Both the position numbers and the translations under genes were made by a program. Shown here piece after piece: positions 31,454 through 42,390 of a stretch of DNA of 43,861 nt; position 1 is the first letter of the stretch, and each line of letters starts with the position of its first letter. The notes under the pieces are model-generated. The model worked only from the letters and a program-made list of their open reading frames with translations. It had not been told where the DNA came from and searched no databases. Origin of the DNA: Fragilaria crotonensis. Its lineage: Eukaryota > Bacillariophyta > Fragilariophyceae > Fragilariales > Fragilariaceae. Location of the stretch: assembly GCA_022925895.1 (NCBI GenBank), contig JAKSYS010000525.1:1-43861 (forward strand). The letters are read 5' to 3'.

Positions 31454-32671
31454 ATGTCCAACCTGCCAGTGATTGAATTAACTGCACCACATTGGGACCC
31501 GTCCAACTTGCACATGCCTGAAAACACTACCCCCATTCCCCATTCTCGTACTGCGTATGCACTGAGCGGCTTGTCGGAATCAGGCACCCTTCTGGGCAAT
31601 GTTACTTCGTCCCTCAACGCTCGAGAGTTGTATGCGCTGTACTCGTCTGCCGTTCATGTTCCCACGGACGCGCCTACGGGGACAGATCATGGTATAGTCG
31701 CGACCGTTACCGGCGAATGACATTCGAGTGTGACGCCCGATAACCTTGCTCGCATGAAGAGTATTGGTATCGAAACTGCATAACGAACGTTACGTGTGAC
31801 GACTCAAGAAGGTGTGCGAACAGCAGTTCATCCGCTCCACCGAAGATATTGTGTTGACCATTTGCATTTGAATCGACGAGGACTGAATGAAGGTTGGTAC
31901 TCCGATACAATGTTTTCAAAGGTAAGCAATGAGTTTGCAATGTAATATATGTGGGCAGGTGTTTCCGAATGGTAATTATACATCCATACACCCATTGAGT
32001 TAGCAATCTAAGGTTCGGCAAGTGCTGACAGAGTTCACAGACAATTTTGGCATCCCTGATTCGATGATGACGGACGGTGCTCCCAAGATAATCGATAAAG
32101 AGGTGAGTCGTTTGAAAATCCGCATGCGAAGGTCCGAAGTCGGAAGATCAAACCAGAATCATGCTGCGGATCGGGAAATTGAGAATTGAAGAAACGCTGG
32201 CGGAGCCGGAGGTTAAAGAAGAAAGTGCCGACGCGATTGTGGGATTATGGATTAGTTTACGCATCAAATATATTGAATCGTATCCCACAGGGTTCGCAGC
32301 AACGGACTGGACTTGAAATTGTAACTGGGCCGACACCCAATATATTGGAATGGATCGATTTCGAGTTCTTCGATTCTTGTGTGTGGTTTTACGACCAGAA
32401 GAAAATGGAAATGGATGACACTGGGAGGAAACTTGCGAGGTGGCTTGCCTCTCGTGTTGGGAGCAACCTGTGTTATTGGTTATTGCTGCCTAGCGGTAAG
32501 GTCATTGCAAGAACAACTGTGCAACATGTGAAACGTGAGGACATACTGAATGGCATTGCGGAAACGAAATCGTATTGTCGCCAAGATGAAGTCGAGGTGT
32601 CTGAGAACAACCCACAAGTTTGGGATGAATGTGCCGAAGAGGACGGTTCAAGAAGCGCTTGTGATCGATGA
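31454..32671 (+). pseudogene. Copia integrase region
   Basis: Blocks in successive phases: VIELTAPHWDPSNLHMPENT, then RVTTQEGVRTAVHPLHRRYC and DHLHLNRRGLNEGWYSDTMF (about 31800-31920), the HHCC-to-core stretch, then VLTEFTDNFGIPDSMMTDGA, then WDYGLVYASNILNRIPQGSQ and EWIDFEFFDSCVWFYD up to the stop at 32671. The core DDE residues are partly visible. Several shifts and an internal stop inactivate it. Confidence 0.8.
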
Positions 32672-33240
32672 AGAGACTGGGACCGATTTTTTGGAGACGT
32701 GGTGCCATTGAAAAGGAGATGCACAAGGTAAGGGTAGCGTGGAAGCCAAAGGACGGCGGTACAACGCCCGATCAGGTTTGTACTGTGAAGGTCCAAGATA
32801 TGATCGGTTTTCAAGAAGAAATTAAGTGTCATGTCATATTTTACGTCTAGATGGACTTCACACGTAAGGCCCGTTTTGGCGCAGGCGGTCATCTGACTGA
32901 GGCACCAGGATCATTAACGCATTCAAGTGTCGTGTCCAGAGACAGTATTCGACTGGCGTTCCTCATTGCAGGGTTGAATGACTTGGATGTTTTGGCTGGT
33001 GATGTAACAAATGCCTACTTGAACGCACCATGTCGAGAGAAAATATGTTTCGACCGGCAAATTGAGACAGGCGCAGACCATGGTAAAGTAAGGCTGACCC
33101 AGATGTTTGATATTTAACAAAAACCCAAGTACAATCATGAACAAATTGGGTGAGTTGTATGAATTGAAGCCTGAGAGTGTAGCCGGACGTCTATCTCGGG
33201 ACTAACATTGAAAGATTTCAACTAGAGATGGTCGGACAGT
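32650..33240 (+). pseudogene. Copia reverse transcriptase, core deleted
   Basis: The RT opens with IKCHVIFYV.MDFTRKARFGAGGHLTEA, SVVSRDSIRLAFLIAGLNDL and DVLAGDVTNAYLNAPCREKI. Just after GADHGKV (about 33085) the sequence jumps to LGELYELKPESV and SGTNIERFQLEM (about 33150-33230). The segment that should lie between, including the catalytic YVDD loop, is absent. Deletion of several hundred bases is inferred from comparison with the general Copia layout. Confidence 0.85.
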
Positions 33241-34175
33241 TATGGGGATGTCAAATAAAATGTGCGTGAAGAACTCGATCAAGGTCGTGGAAGCATTGTT
33301 ACGTAAAGACAACCCAGATGCGAATTGGAAGTCGACGGCGAAGAATCCGTTTCCAAGTGGATATAAACCAGAGTTGGAAGTGATGTCGGAGTTGAATAAC
33401 CATATGACATCCCGTCATTTACAGTTGATGGGCATAATACGTAGGGCAATTGAATTGGGCCGGGTTGAGATTTTGTGGAGGTTTCTCAGCAGTTGTCACA
33501 GTTTCAGGTGCTACCACGGCAAGGGCACCTTGAGGCTGCGTATCATATCTTTGCGTACTTGAAGCACCACGAGACGTCGAGACTGGCTTTTGACTCACCA
33601 AAGGTGAATGAAGCAGCTTTCAATACGGATGCAGACTGGCAAGATTTTTATGGCAATGTCCGAGAAGAATTGCCGCCCAAAATGCCAATGCCGTTAGGTA
33701 AACCTGTGTGTATTCTTTTTATTTTGTTGATGCTAACCAAGCTGGTAGCTAATGTGATTACTCGGAGGTCCCATACAGGGATGATTTATGTGCAGAACGC
33801 CCCGATTATATGGTTTTGAAACGTCAAAACACATTGGAATCATCAAGTTTTGGAAGTGAATTTGTTGCGGTGCAAATTGCAAAGGAAACGTTGGTAGCTC
33901 TACGGTATAAGATCCGAATGTTTGGCATGCCGATTGAAGGACCGTTTAACGTATTCTGCAATAAAAGCGGTGTTGTCAAGAATGTGAGTATCCCAGAATC
34001 GACCTTGATGAAGAAGCACAATGGGATTAACTACCATGCGATACGCGAAGCTGTGGCAGCGGGAATTATACGAGTTCGAAAGGAAGACGGGTTGACAAAT
34101 CTGGCCGATGTATTTACCAAAGTCTTGCCGTCGGATCGTCAAAAGGCCTTACTTGAGCATATCCTCTACTCTTGA
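33240..34175 (+). pseudogene. Copia RNase H region
   Basis: MSNKMCVKNSIKVVEALLRK, then GHLEAAYHIFAYLKHHETSR, NTDADWQDFYGNVREELPPK, then VITRRSHTGMIYVQNAPIIW, and finally NTLESSSFGSEFVAVQIAKE, STLMKKHNGINYHAIREAVA and GLTNLADVFTKVLPSDRQKA. This is the complete tail of Copia pol to a natural stop at 34173-34175. Phase changes lie near 33480, 33745 and 33815. Confidence 0.88.
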
Positions 34176-34316
34176 GTGATACCCTTGGTTCATTGGTGGA
34201 TGCATGGGCACCCTGATTACCTCCTGGACAGCCAAATGTGCTGTGGGTTTAGTTTACCAGGTCGATGTTATTGGTGTTAGTTAAATCTCTCACGTGCGTT
34301 CATGATTTACGGGGAC

Positions 34317-34598
34317 CGTTTGAATACTGACGATATGGTACTCGTACGGGTGTACTACCGTTGTACGGTCAGAGGAGATACGGTGTGTTTTTATCATAGA
34401 GCTCTAGTAGACTCTAGAGACTACTACTTTTTTGTTCTTTTTTGTTGTGTATTTGTAGTCTACCTGGTACCTGGTACTGTCTACTACTACCTGTAGCTAC
34501 AAGCTCTAGTAGAGAGTATGCATAGTATTTGTTACACTCTCGCTTTCCCCCTAACGGTAAGATAATACGTAACTGCGTGTTCGACAGTAGATTCGTTC
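34317..34598 (+). repeat. 3' LTR (282 bp)
   Basis: Same start and end blocks as the 5' LTR but about 90 bp longer; the extra middle part (34402-34530) is palindromic and rich in CTAGTAG/GAGACTACTAC and CTGGTACCTGGTAC words. Confidence 0.85.
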
Positions 34599-34809
34599 AA
34601 AAGGTTTTTCAAGAGCATCAACGCATCATGAACAGAAACTTGATGCCACTATTTTTTTGCTTGCACCTATGCCTATACAAACGCATAACGCATGATAGCA
34701 CAATAATCCTGATTCTTTGTTGGCTTAGCGCCTGTCACAAATCACAACATCGCAACTCACAACCGAACAGAATCTAGCACCTCATCTGACGATTCAGACT
34801 CAGACCAGC

Positions 34810-35361
34810 ATGGCCAAGCGTTTTGTCACATCTGCGACAATCCAAAGTCCTGTCGGCCCGATGCACCTTGCTGCCGCTGCCAACGGATTGACTTGCTGTA
34901 TCTTTCTGTCGAGATCTTCTAGGCCTGACCCGACATCAGAGGGAGACTACTCAAGCAAGGGTCACGCTACACTTCATCAAGCAACATTGCAACTACATGA
35001 ATATTTCAATGGAACGCGTCATGACTTTACGGTCCCCGTCGCGCCGTTGGGGACTGCCTTTCAAAGGGCTGTCTGGGACGCCCTCCAAGCCACGATCCCG
35101 TATGGATCGACGGCGTCGTATTCGGATGTTGCAATCGCGATCCACAATCCCAAAGCGGTCCGAGCGGTGGGAATGGCAAACAATAAGAACCCTATTTGTG
35201 TTATTATTCCTTGCCATAGGGTCATTGGAAAGAATGGCGCTATGGTGGGATATGGCGCTGGGCTGGAAATAAAAGAGAAATTACTCAAGTTGGAAGAAGC
35301 CAATGTTGGCAACTTCATGCAGCGTAAAGGGATTAGTGTGATTTGTCACAATATTTACTAG
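34810..35361 (+). CDS. MGMT: O6-methylguanine-DNA methyltransferase
   Basis: 183 residues from ATG 34810. It transfers the alkyl group of O6-alkylguanine to its own cysteine, a one-shot suicide repair. The catalytic motif IPCHRVIG is complete (Cys135), with RAVGMANNKNPI (Arg118 the likely helix-turn-helix arginine finger region), GTAFQRAVWDALQATIPYGS (81-100), TASYSDVA and GYGAGLEIKEKLLKLE just behind. All core family blocks are in order and no shift is seen. An N-terminal part of about 80 residues is shorter and less conserved, as usual. The C-terminal 20 residues (NVGNFMQRKGISVICHNIY) are an extension without counterpart that I know. The gene starts only 212 bp after the Copia 3' LTR. Confidence 0.95.
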   Translation: MAKRFVTSATIQSPVGPMHLAAAANGLTCCIFLSRSSRPDPTSEGDYSSKGHATLHQATLQLHEYFNGTRHDFTVPVAPLGTAFQRAVWDALQATIPYGSTASYSDVAIAIHNPKAVRAVGMANNKNPICVIIPCHRVIGKNGAMVGYGAGLEIKEKLLKLEEANVGNFMQRKGISVICHNIY

Positions 35362-35458
35362 CAATCTAAGAGGTCGTTGGTTTGCAATGATGGCAATCAC
35401 TTTCGTGCTGCGTCACTTCCAGGAATCACCACGAGTCAGGAGGCAAGGTCAATACTGT

Positions 35459-38102
35459 TTACAGGACTTCGGATATTGGATCACGGGCGACTGAAACACG
35501 CTTCCTGAGTGATGATGTGTGGCTATCGTCCGGAAGTGATTCTCGTGGTTTTTGGAACGCAATTGGACTGTCAGCGTCAGCGCCACTCTCTGATCGACAA
35601 GCCAATATTCGAGTCAATTCCATTTTCATGGTCGCCGGATTTGTCGGGAATGGTTTGAACATGAACGCATTAGCGCCTGCATCTTCGAATCCATGTTGAA
35701 CATCATTTGCCGATAGGCCACATATGCGAGCTGATACTCCCATCGCGCGCATAGCTCTCACAGTCTGAGTTCCAAGCAGCTGTTTTTCTGCTGACGCCAT
35801 GTACTGGTCGACGAAAATGAGATCAAATTGGTTGACGTCATCTTCGATTAACTTCAGCGCAGCCTCACCATTGGCAGCTTCCTGGAATTTCCAATGCGGC
35901 ATGATTTTGGCGATGGCTCTCGCAAACAGCTTGCGCAGCACCATGTCGTCATCGACGAAGAGTAGGGACAATTCGTCGGGTAAATCAAATTCTCCTTCCG
36001 GTTTCGCATCAACTTTCGTTTGAGTAATGGCAAGATGATGAGCGCTGCCGTGGAAGTCTTCCAGACAAATGTCCTTAATAGCAAGCGGTGGGCAGTTGAG
36101 TCGAATCACGAACCGCGTTCCAGGTTGACCGGGGATGCCACTATCGTACTCTTCATCCAACAAGATTTCCCCTCCCATGAGATCCACTAGGTTCAAGCAC
36201 AGGCATAACCCAATCCCCGTGCCCTGGTGCAGCGAATCAAGACTCTCTTGAAACTTGGCAAACAACTTTTTTCGCTTTTCCACAGGTATACCTGGCCCTG
36301 AGTCTTCAATGTAAATCAAGACTGTTTGGTCGCCTTCGTCAACGATTGCCCGTAATCGAATGAAACCCTTGTTGACAAATTTCAACGAATTACGACCCAG
36401 ATTCAACACAATTTGTTTGAGTCGCAGTCGATCCGACATGACGACCAAATTTGGCGGACACTCCACCTGCACTTGTATGTCATCACCGCGTCGATACAGC
36501 ATGGCATCGACAGGAGAAAAAAACATCTTGCAAGATATCGACGGGTGCGTAGCTAATGCTAAGTTGATTGCTGTGTGCCCGTTGCATGTCCAACATATTG
36601 CGAAGTAGGTCATTAATGAAGTGCAGGGCATTGTCAATGATTCTCAAATCCTCGTTGACAGCAGCACGCAACAAACTAAAAGGCTTGGTTTCATCGTTAA
36701 CGCTGGCGGTGACGAAGCTCGACGCCGACATGGCAGCCGCTAGTGGATTGCGAACCTCGTGAGCGATGAAATCATTCAATTCTCGTTCTCCGCGCATTGC
36801 CTTCTGAGCTGCTTCAATGATAGCCGCTGGCTTTTCAGACTCCGTCTGCGCTCGCAGCTGGTTCATACGATTCTGCCGATCCGCATTAGTGTAAACCCAA
36901 ACACTGAGGAAAAGGCCGGCACTCATGATCAAGATACCCCGAGAAGAATGTATATGATAGTGGGGACAAAAGCCTGGTCCGGTGCCGCAAAGACAATTTT
37001 CCATTTCCGGTCGAGAAATTCGAAGTCGCGAAGCTGCAAACGCAATCCACCATTAGTTAAGGATTCCAATGATACTTCAGGCAGAATCCGAATGCGACCG
37101 CAGTCCTTTGACTCGCAAAAATATTCAGCTCCACCTAAGAAATCGGATTGGCCGTCGAGAGTGATATCGTAAGCATATATAACCATGGGTGCAGGATACT
37201 CCTCAAAAGACCTTTCAAGGAGTGTCGCAATATGAATAGGAAGAATAGCCACATCTTTAGCTTCCTGCTCCGGCTGCAGCGGATCAGGAATACCGGGATG
37301 CACCAGCACAACGCCGTACGAGACGACGCCCTCCGGCGGTTCCTCCACAATCGCTCGAAGCGTTGGAGTGCTGACCGCGAAACGTGAAGTGAGCGATGGT
37401 TTGCTCGTTGAGAGTGCCGATTCAATGGCAGTTCGTTGGATGCTAGACGAAAGCAAATCATAGTCTAAGTTTTCTTCGTTGTCATCAAAGGGTTCCAACC
37501 AGTGGACGGGAAAATAAAAGCCATGGATTGATCGATTTTGAATGGTTCCGTTGACATTCATTTGGTTCGTAACCTTGAAATCCATTGTAGACAAAATCTG
37601 GCCGATATTGGCGATAATACCTACGTGTTTCATCTTCGACTGCCTCTCTCGCCCTGGGTTACATTAGGGCATACCCTATCGATAGAATGCAGTCGCCCAT
37701 GTGCAAGGAAGCCACATTATCGTATAAAAATCGAAATTCACGCCTCATCAGATCAGATCGCGAACTCGTGAGGCCAGTCGTATTGATTGAAACATTGAAA
37801 TTTCGCGAAACAGCTTGATGCACCCACATTCCTGCAACGGTCACTTCTCGTGCCGAGTGTTCGACATCCTTTGTCAGGGCATCCGCTACAGAAGAAAATT
37901 GGAGTTCCACATCCGAGATGCTCGTCGAAAATCCTACGGTCCAAAAGGCACTGGCGGCTAGTAAGGTTACCAGAAACAAAACACCGGCGGTTGTGCGAGC
38001 TCGGCCAAGGTTGGCAGCAGTCATGCGGCGATTGCCAGACGAGCCTGATGTTGAAGGCGTGTCACTCAACGCACTTCGCGAACTGCCATCCAGGGTATCC
38101 AT
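35459..38102 (-). pseudogene. CHASE-domain hybrid histidine kinase, frameshifted
   Basis: From ATG 38102 down: Ser-rich head, transmembrane helix (TTAGVLFLVTLLAASAFWTV), extracellular CHASE domain (GFYFPVHWLEPFDDNEENLD, STSKPSLTSRFAVSTP), second helix (ILIMSAGLFLSVWVYTN), HisKA with phosphoacceptor His in FIAHEVRNPLAAAM, ATPase with LNLGRNSLKF (N box), DSGPGIP (G1) and GTGIGLCLCLNLVDLMGG (G2), then a receiver domain (LFVDDD, phosphoacceptor Asp in FDLIFVDQYM, Lys in MFKPFP). CHASE receptors sense small extracellular ligands and signal by His-to-Asp phosphorelay. Breaks: 37635-37680 (stop between TM1/CHASE parts; an intron is not excluded), the C4 run 36937-36940 and the A7 run 36517-36523. 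All catalytic residues are kept, so decay is recent or these are sequence errors. Confidence 0.85.
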
Positions 38103-38955
38103 GATGACTGCGAACGGTGACTACACAATTTTGAGTTTGCAATCAATGATGCTGTTGATTTGAATTGCAAACTCTAGCCGAGTGTGGTACCTATCTTCTG
38201 TTGTATTCTTCTTCTCTGATATGTTTCAGACTTCTTAACTGATGTTGATTAATAGGCGCAAGGGGAGTACATACAACATAGATATATATTATATCATATA
38301 CTCGTAGTACCATATACTGAGGATGCCGAAATGGGCTTAGAATTGATGTGCTCGTTCGAAATGCATTTGCGCCAATCAGAATCCATTTAGTCGTCATCAT
38401 TTCGATTTTTCATATACAATTATAGCAAATAGCAACCCCGACTGGTGCGTTCTATGCATTTCATGTCCAACGATACCTTTTTTCACTTCGTAAGAGAAAA
38501 ACTTGTATGCACATATGACATAGCTCTGTACTAGATAGTAGTAGAGTACAAGCCCAGGACATTTATGTGCCTATATCGGATGGGTATGACACTATGTACC
38601 CCGGATATTGTGATGATGATACGTACGCGAACACGTAAGGCCTTCCCGACATCTTTGCCCACGTCTCGAACGCCCATGTACGCACAACGTACAGTACTAT
38701 CGAATTGAATAATTGAATGAAAAGGAGGCGATGACGACAGCTCGACGTTCCTAGGAAATACTAATGACATGCAAACTTCAAGAATGAAAACGATGTCGTA
38801 TTCGTTCTGGCGCCATGGATGTGCAGATCTCGAACGTGGCGGCCACCGGTATGTACTTGAGTACTTGAGTGCTACAGGAAGGTCCGGCCCAAGCACACTT
38901 CCGAGGGTTACCTAGTAGAGGCCATTGAAATGAGGGGCACCAACAAGCAAAGTTT
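38103..38955. other. Intergenic, upstream of the kinase
   Basis: No gene recognised; short open frames only. Promoter elements could not be identified. Confidence 0.5.
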
Positions 38956-38979
38956 TTAGAAGTGGTGTTGATCCATCAA

Positions 38980-39400
38980 GCCGACAAGGTTTTTAATCAT
39001 CAGCAGATGTGTTTTTTTGTCAGATTCTGTCAGTAGTTTTTTTGTCAGCAGATTCTGTAGTACTAAGCAGATTTCTCTATTACATACTAGATATACTTCT
39101 GTCACCAGTTCTGTAAGCAGATTTCTTAAGTCAGCAGTCCCTTTTCTGTCAACTGATGCTGTTGACAGCTTTCTCTTGTCAGCCAATTTGTAGGCATAAA
39201 ACTCAGTTGTGAGAGTTGTTGCTAGTGCTTCATGACTCTGTCTTGTCACAATTACCATATGTAATCTGAGCAGGTTTTCTGGATGTTTCCATCATCTTTT
39301 TTTATAGCAGATTTTGTCAGAAGATGTTTCATGTCAGCAGATTTTTTGTCAGCAGATTTGTTTAGGCAGATTATGTAAGCATTTTTTGTTAGCCAACACC
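38980..39400. repeat. Degenerate TGTCAGCAGATT repeat region
   Basis: Words of the form TTTTTGTCAGCAGATTYTGT recur about 10 times at irregular 20-60 bp spacing (for example about 39048, 39110, 39300-39385). Old, diverged minisatellite; short frames crossing it reflect the repetition. Confidence 0.7.
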
Positions 39401-39419
39401 TTTGCATACGTCATCAAAA

Positions 39420-40652
39420 TGACGCAGGCATATGCAGTTTCTTCGCGCCAGCCTGTTTCTTGATGGAAACATTTTCTACTTCGGCCGGCGCGCATTTTTG
39501 CTTCAATCACGATTGCAATGTTTGTTTTGCCGGACCTTCAAGTACAACAATCCAGCTTGTAAAACTACTTGAATAACCAACAATTTAACACATGTTGTGA
39601 CTCAGTTTAGTGTCCACTCAATTACTGTTCCATAAGCATTCTTCTCCTCATGATTTCATATGCTGCAAATGAATCAATCTTGGACTGGTATAGATATTCA
39701 TTGAGGTATCGAACAATTTCATCACCTCCTTTCAGAATTACTGGCTCAAAATGAAATTAAAAAAAATTCATTCATGCATGAAATGCAATTTATATGTATA
39801 TGCATATCATGCTTATCCTTGTACTACTGTTATGCTGCTGTAGCATGCATGGATTGAAAGGTTGTCTTGCAACTTGGTGGGACACCTCCAATGGTGTTGT
39901 AATACATCAGCAGCAGATATCCTCATTCACACCAAACCAAGCAAAACAGCACCTATCAAAACCTTGTTGACTTCATTCTTTACTTCACAAGAATGTGCAC
40001 TCTGCTTTGTTGGTTGTTACAGTGGCAACTGCTGACAGCAGGGCCTAAAGAATAGTGACTTCTAGAATTGAGCACATTTCTTATTTAGTAGGGAGTTTTT
40101 AATGCTTCGACCAAACTTCATGGAGACATGTCATGTACATTCCAAAGTTGTTGATTACTTTGGGAATTTTCATTTTTGCAACCAAAATATAAAGATGCCA
40201 AAGACATGTCATGTCATTTCTTACAAAGGGACTTTTCATTTTTGCAACCAATCATGATTTTGCACATGCAAAAGACACATTGTATGACACTCCAAAGGAT
40301 GACTTATGTTGGAGGAATTTTCTTTTTCTCAAACAAATATCCACCGCAAATCCCAATTCATGCTGCGTACATCAAATGTATCAACTGTCCTGGATGAATA
40401 ATATGACCTATTGGTAGCGGAAGCTAATTGTGAACCAATTTGTTCAAAAGTGTCTCTTCACTGAAGATTCCTCAAACCTGCCATTTACCAGTAATCTCAC
40501 ATTTACTGCTCATAGGCAATAGTTTCTCCTTCCTACCTCGTATCATAACTACAAAAAGATGGACAGAATATCCGCAAGTATTTCTTTCAACAGCATTGCT
40601 AAATGGCAGGCATGATAGGAGACTTTTCAAGTCGTTTCTCTGCTAGTAACCA
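39420..40652. other. Intergenic with a degraded 70-78-bp repeat
   Basis: 40120-40340 holds three diverged copies sharing AAGACATGTCATGT or a similar word and TTTTCATTTTTGCAACCAA (exact at 40167-40185 and 40233-40251). Nothing else coding is supported. Confidence 0.5.
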
Positions 40653-40772
40653 ATGACTGACACATCTTTAGAGACCCCTCGACAAATGAATGCTGACACC
40701 TCATCTGTACAAGCAGCAGCATCACAGCCACCAGCACAAGAACCATCATCACGACATGGATACACATTCTAA
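40653..40772 (+). CDS. Short Gln/Ala/Pro-rich ORF (39 aa), doubtful
   Basis: Starts MTDTSLETPRQMNADTSSVQ, continues AAASQPPAQEPSSRHGYTF and stops at TAA. The composition is like an N-terminal linker of a Gag or regulatory protein, and it could be the 5' scrap of a Copia gag since Copia RNase H remains occur 1.4 kb downstream. No continuation is found. Confidence 0.2.
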   Translation: MTDTSLETPRQMNADTSSVQAAASQPPAQEPSSRHGYTF

Positions 40773-42154
40773 GCATTTGCAAGGCAGGGTGTATGCTGGG
40801 AATTTGTTGAAACATGTGGCGTGATCCTTGTTGCATAGTAAGTGTAGAATATGGTTGGATTGTTTGGATTTTGAATTGAAGCATAATGGGGCACAGTCCC
40901 TTTGTATGGTAGTTTTGCTGTTCACAATAGTCCGAGAAGTTCGGGAACAGTAGCCAAGAGTAAGATGGGTAAATTGGATTTGGTTCCCAGTTCCCAGTAC
41001 TCCGAGTGCCTGGCTGGTATAAGTACTATGAATGTACCCCAATTTCATGAAAGAGATAGAGCAACCACGTAGTAGGCCTTCGTATGTTCGTAAAGAAACT
41101 CCCTGCTTGGCACTGCTGTCACCGTGTTAAAAACTGAGTATTCGGAGTACAACAGTCCCGTCATACAATTGTAAAAGAGTATGTTTTGAACCAATACCCT
41201 AGCATAATTCTGAAGTTGCAATTGAGAGTCCTATCCTGCCAATAGTCTTACTACAATGAGCAAGAATGTAGTAAAGAGAACTTATAAAATGCACAATGCC
41301 CACCACATATTCCAGGAAACACACAATCGTCGCTTTTGTAACTCATCAACATAATTGACTCAATGCTGATGGCACCAAAGTGCTTGGTGCTGATGGCTGC
41401 CCAACAGCTTGATCGGGAAAGGCCCATGCTTGAAAACATTGCAATGTCGGTCCATTTTCCTAGTACAGATCACCAGGTTCGCTCATGCAGCATTCGATCC
41501 ATTTCAGCATGCATTCCGGGCGGAACCATCAAGAAGAAAAACACCATCAAATCTCCTTCACTTGAAGGTGCCAGTGTATGCAGAAGATAAACTTGTTTCC
41601 CCCGACTCAATAATCTGGCATAAGCAAGCGAATTGGTTTTTATAATCCAAGTTGTGCCTTTGCAAAATAGACATGACATGCATGGTGATTCCGAGGGAAT
41701 GAAAGATGACGCTAAAATCGGCATCGGCATGGATAAATTTTTTCCAGGCCCACCACACCACCATTGTGTTCACCACAAGGTTATCCCAAACTTGAGACGT
41801 TAAGCAAGCAATCAGGACACCAAAGAGCAATCTGAAAGTGATGTGAGATGCTTCCAGAGAGTCTTGGTGGGATAATTGCATAACCATATATTGGTCATGG
41901 CCAAACAACTGCTTGCTGTAGACAGGTGGAGGTGCTTTAAAGTGGAACCACCACAACCTTGTTCGATGGCTGCAATCCCAATGGAAGCACCAGTAGCTGG
42001 TGCTTTGCTTATGAACTGCCGTTGCTGCTGCCATTACTGAACAGGCGATTTGATGTTGGCTTGTGCTTGATCAGCCAAAGTGGAAACAAGATTGTGCATC
42101 ATGGTATTTGGAGAGGGGGGATGCACTTTTTTGTGTCACCAGCATGTAACAAAT
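40773..42154. other. Degraded sequence, no gene
   Basis: Long stop-broken frames on both strands. A minus-strand 158-codon frame (41558-42034) lacks any recognisable motif. Confidence 0.45.
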
Positions 42155-42390
42155 GTACTAGTATTTTGTGATAACAATGAATTGGTGAAAAACACAACAA
42201 TTCCTCCAGAATCCATGTTGGCCAAGAAACACAATGCAATTAGCTACTATTTGCAGCAAAGATTTATGAGTGGGTAAAGAAGATGGGATGACAAATCTTG
42301 CTGATGTATTTACCAAAGTTCTCACAGCATTAGATCGGATGCGCGCGATTTGTTGGCATACTATCATGTATTTATCATGTTCTACGCCCT
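42155..42390 (+). pseudogene. Copia RNase H C-terminal fragment
   Basis: LVFCDNNELVKNTTIPPESM, LAKKHNAISYY, then after a shift VGKEDGMTNLADVFTKVLTA and LDRMRAICWHTIMY. It is homologous block for block to the tail at about 33950-34150 (FCNKSGVVKN, LMKKHNGINYH, KEDGLTNLADVFTKVL) but from a different element, given the divergence. No LTR was recognised. Confidence 0.75.

Larger units (their letters stand above)
29520..34598 (+). mobile_element. Copia-type LTR retrotransposon, degenerate (CoDi-like)
   Basis: Two related LTRs (29520-29709 and 34317-34598) bound 4.6 kb carrying gag, protease, integrase, a truncated reverse transcriptase and RNase H in Copia order. Five bases outside the LTRs are GAAAG on the left and AAAAG on the right, a likely 5-bp target duplication with one change. 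Many phase changes and stops show that it cannot move by itself. Confidence 0.9.

Noticed and set aside
38531-38896. 121-codon minus-strand ORF
   Set aside because: Mixed hydrophobic/basic sequence with no domain and no promoter context; likely chance.
41558-42034. 158-codon minus-strand ORF as a gene
   Set aside because: No motif, unusual Trp/His/Cys-rich composition, and it lies next to a plus-strand Copia scrap.
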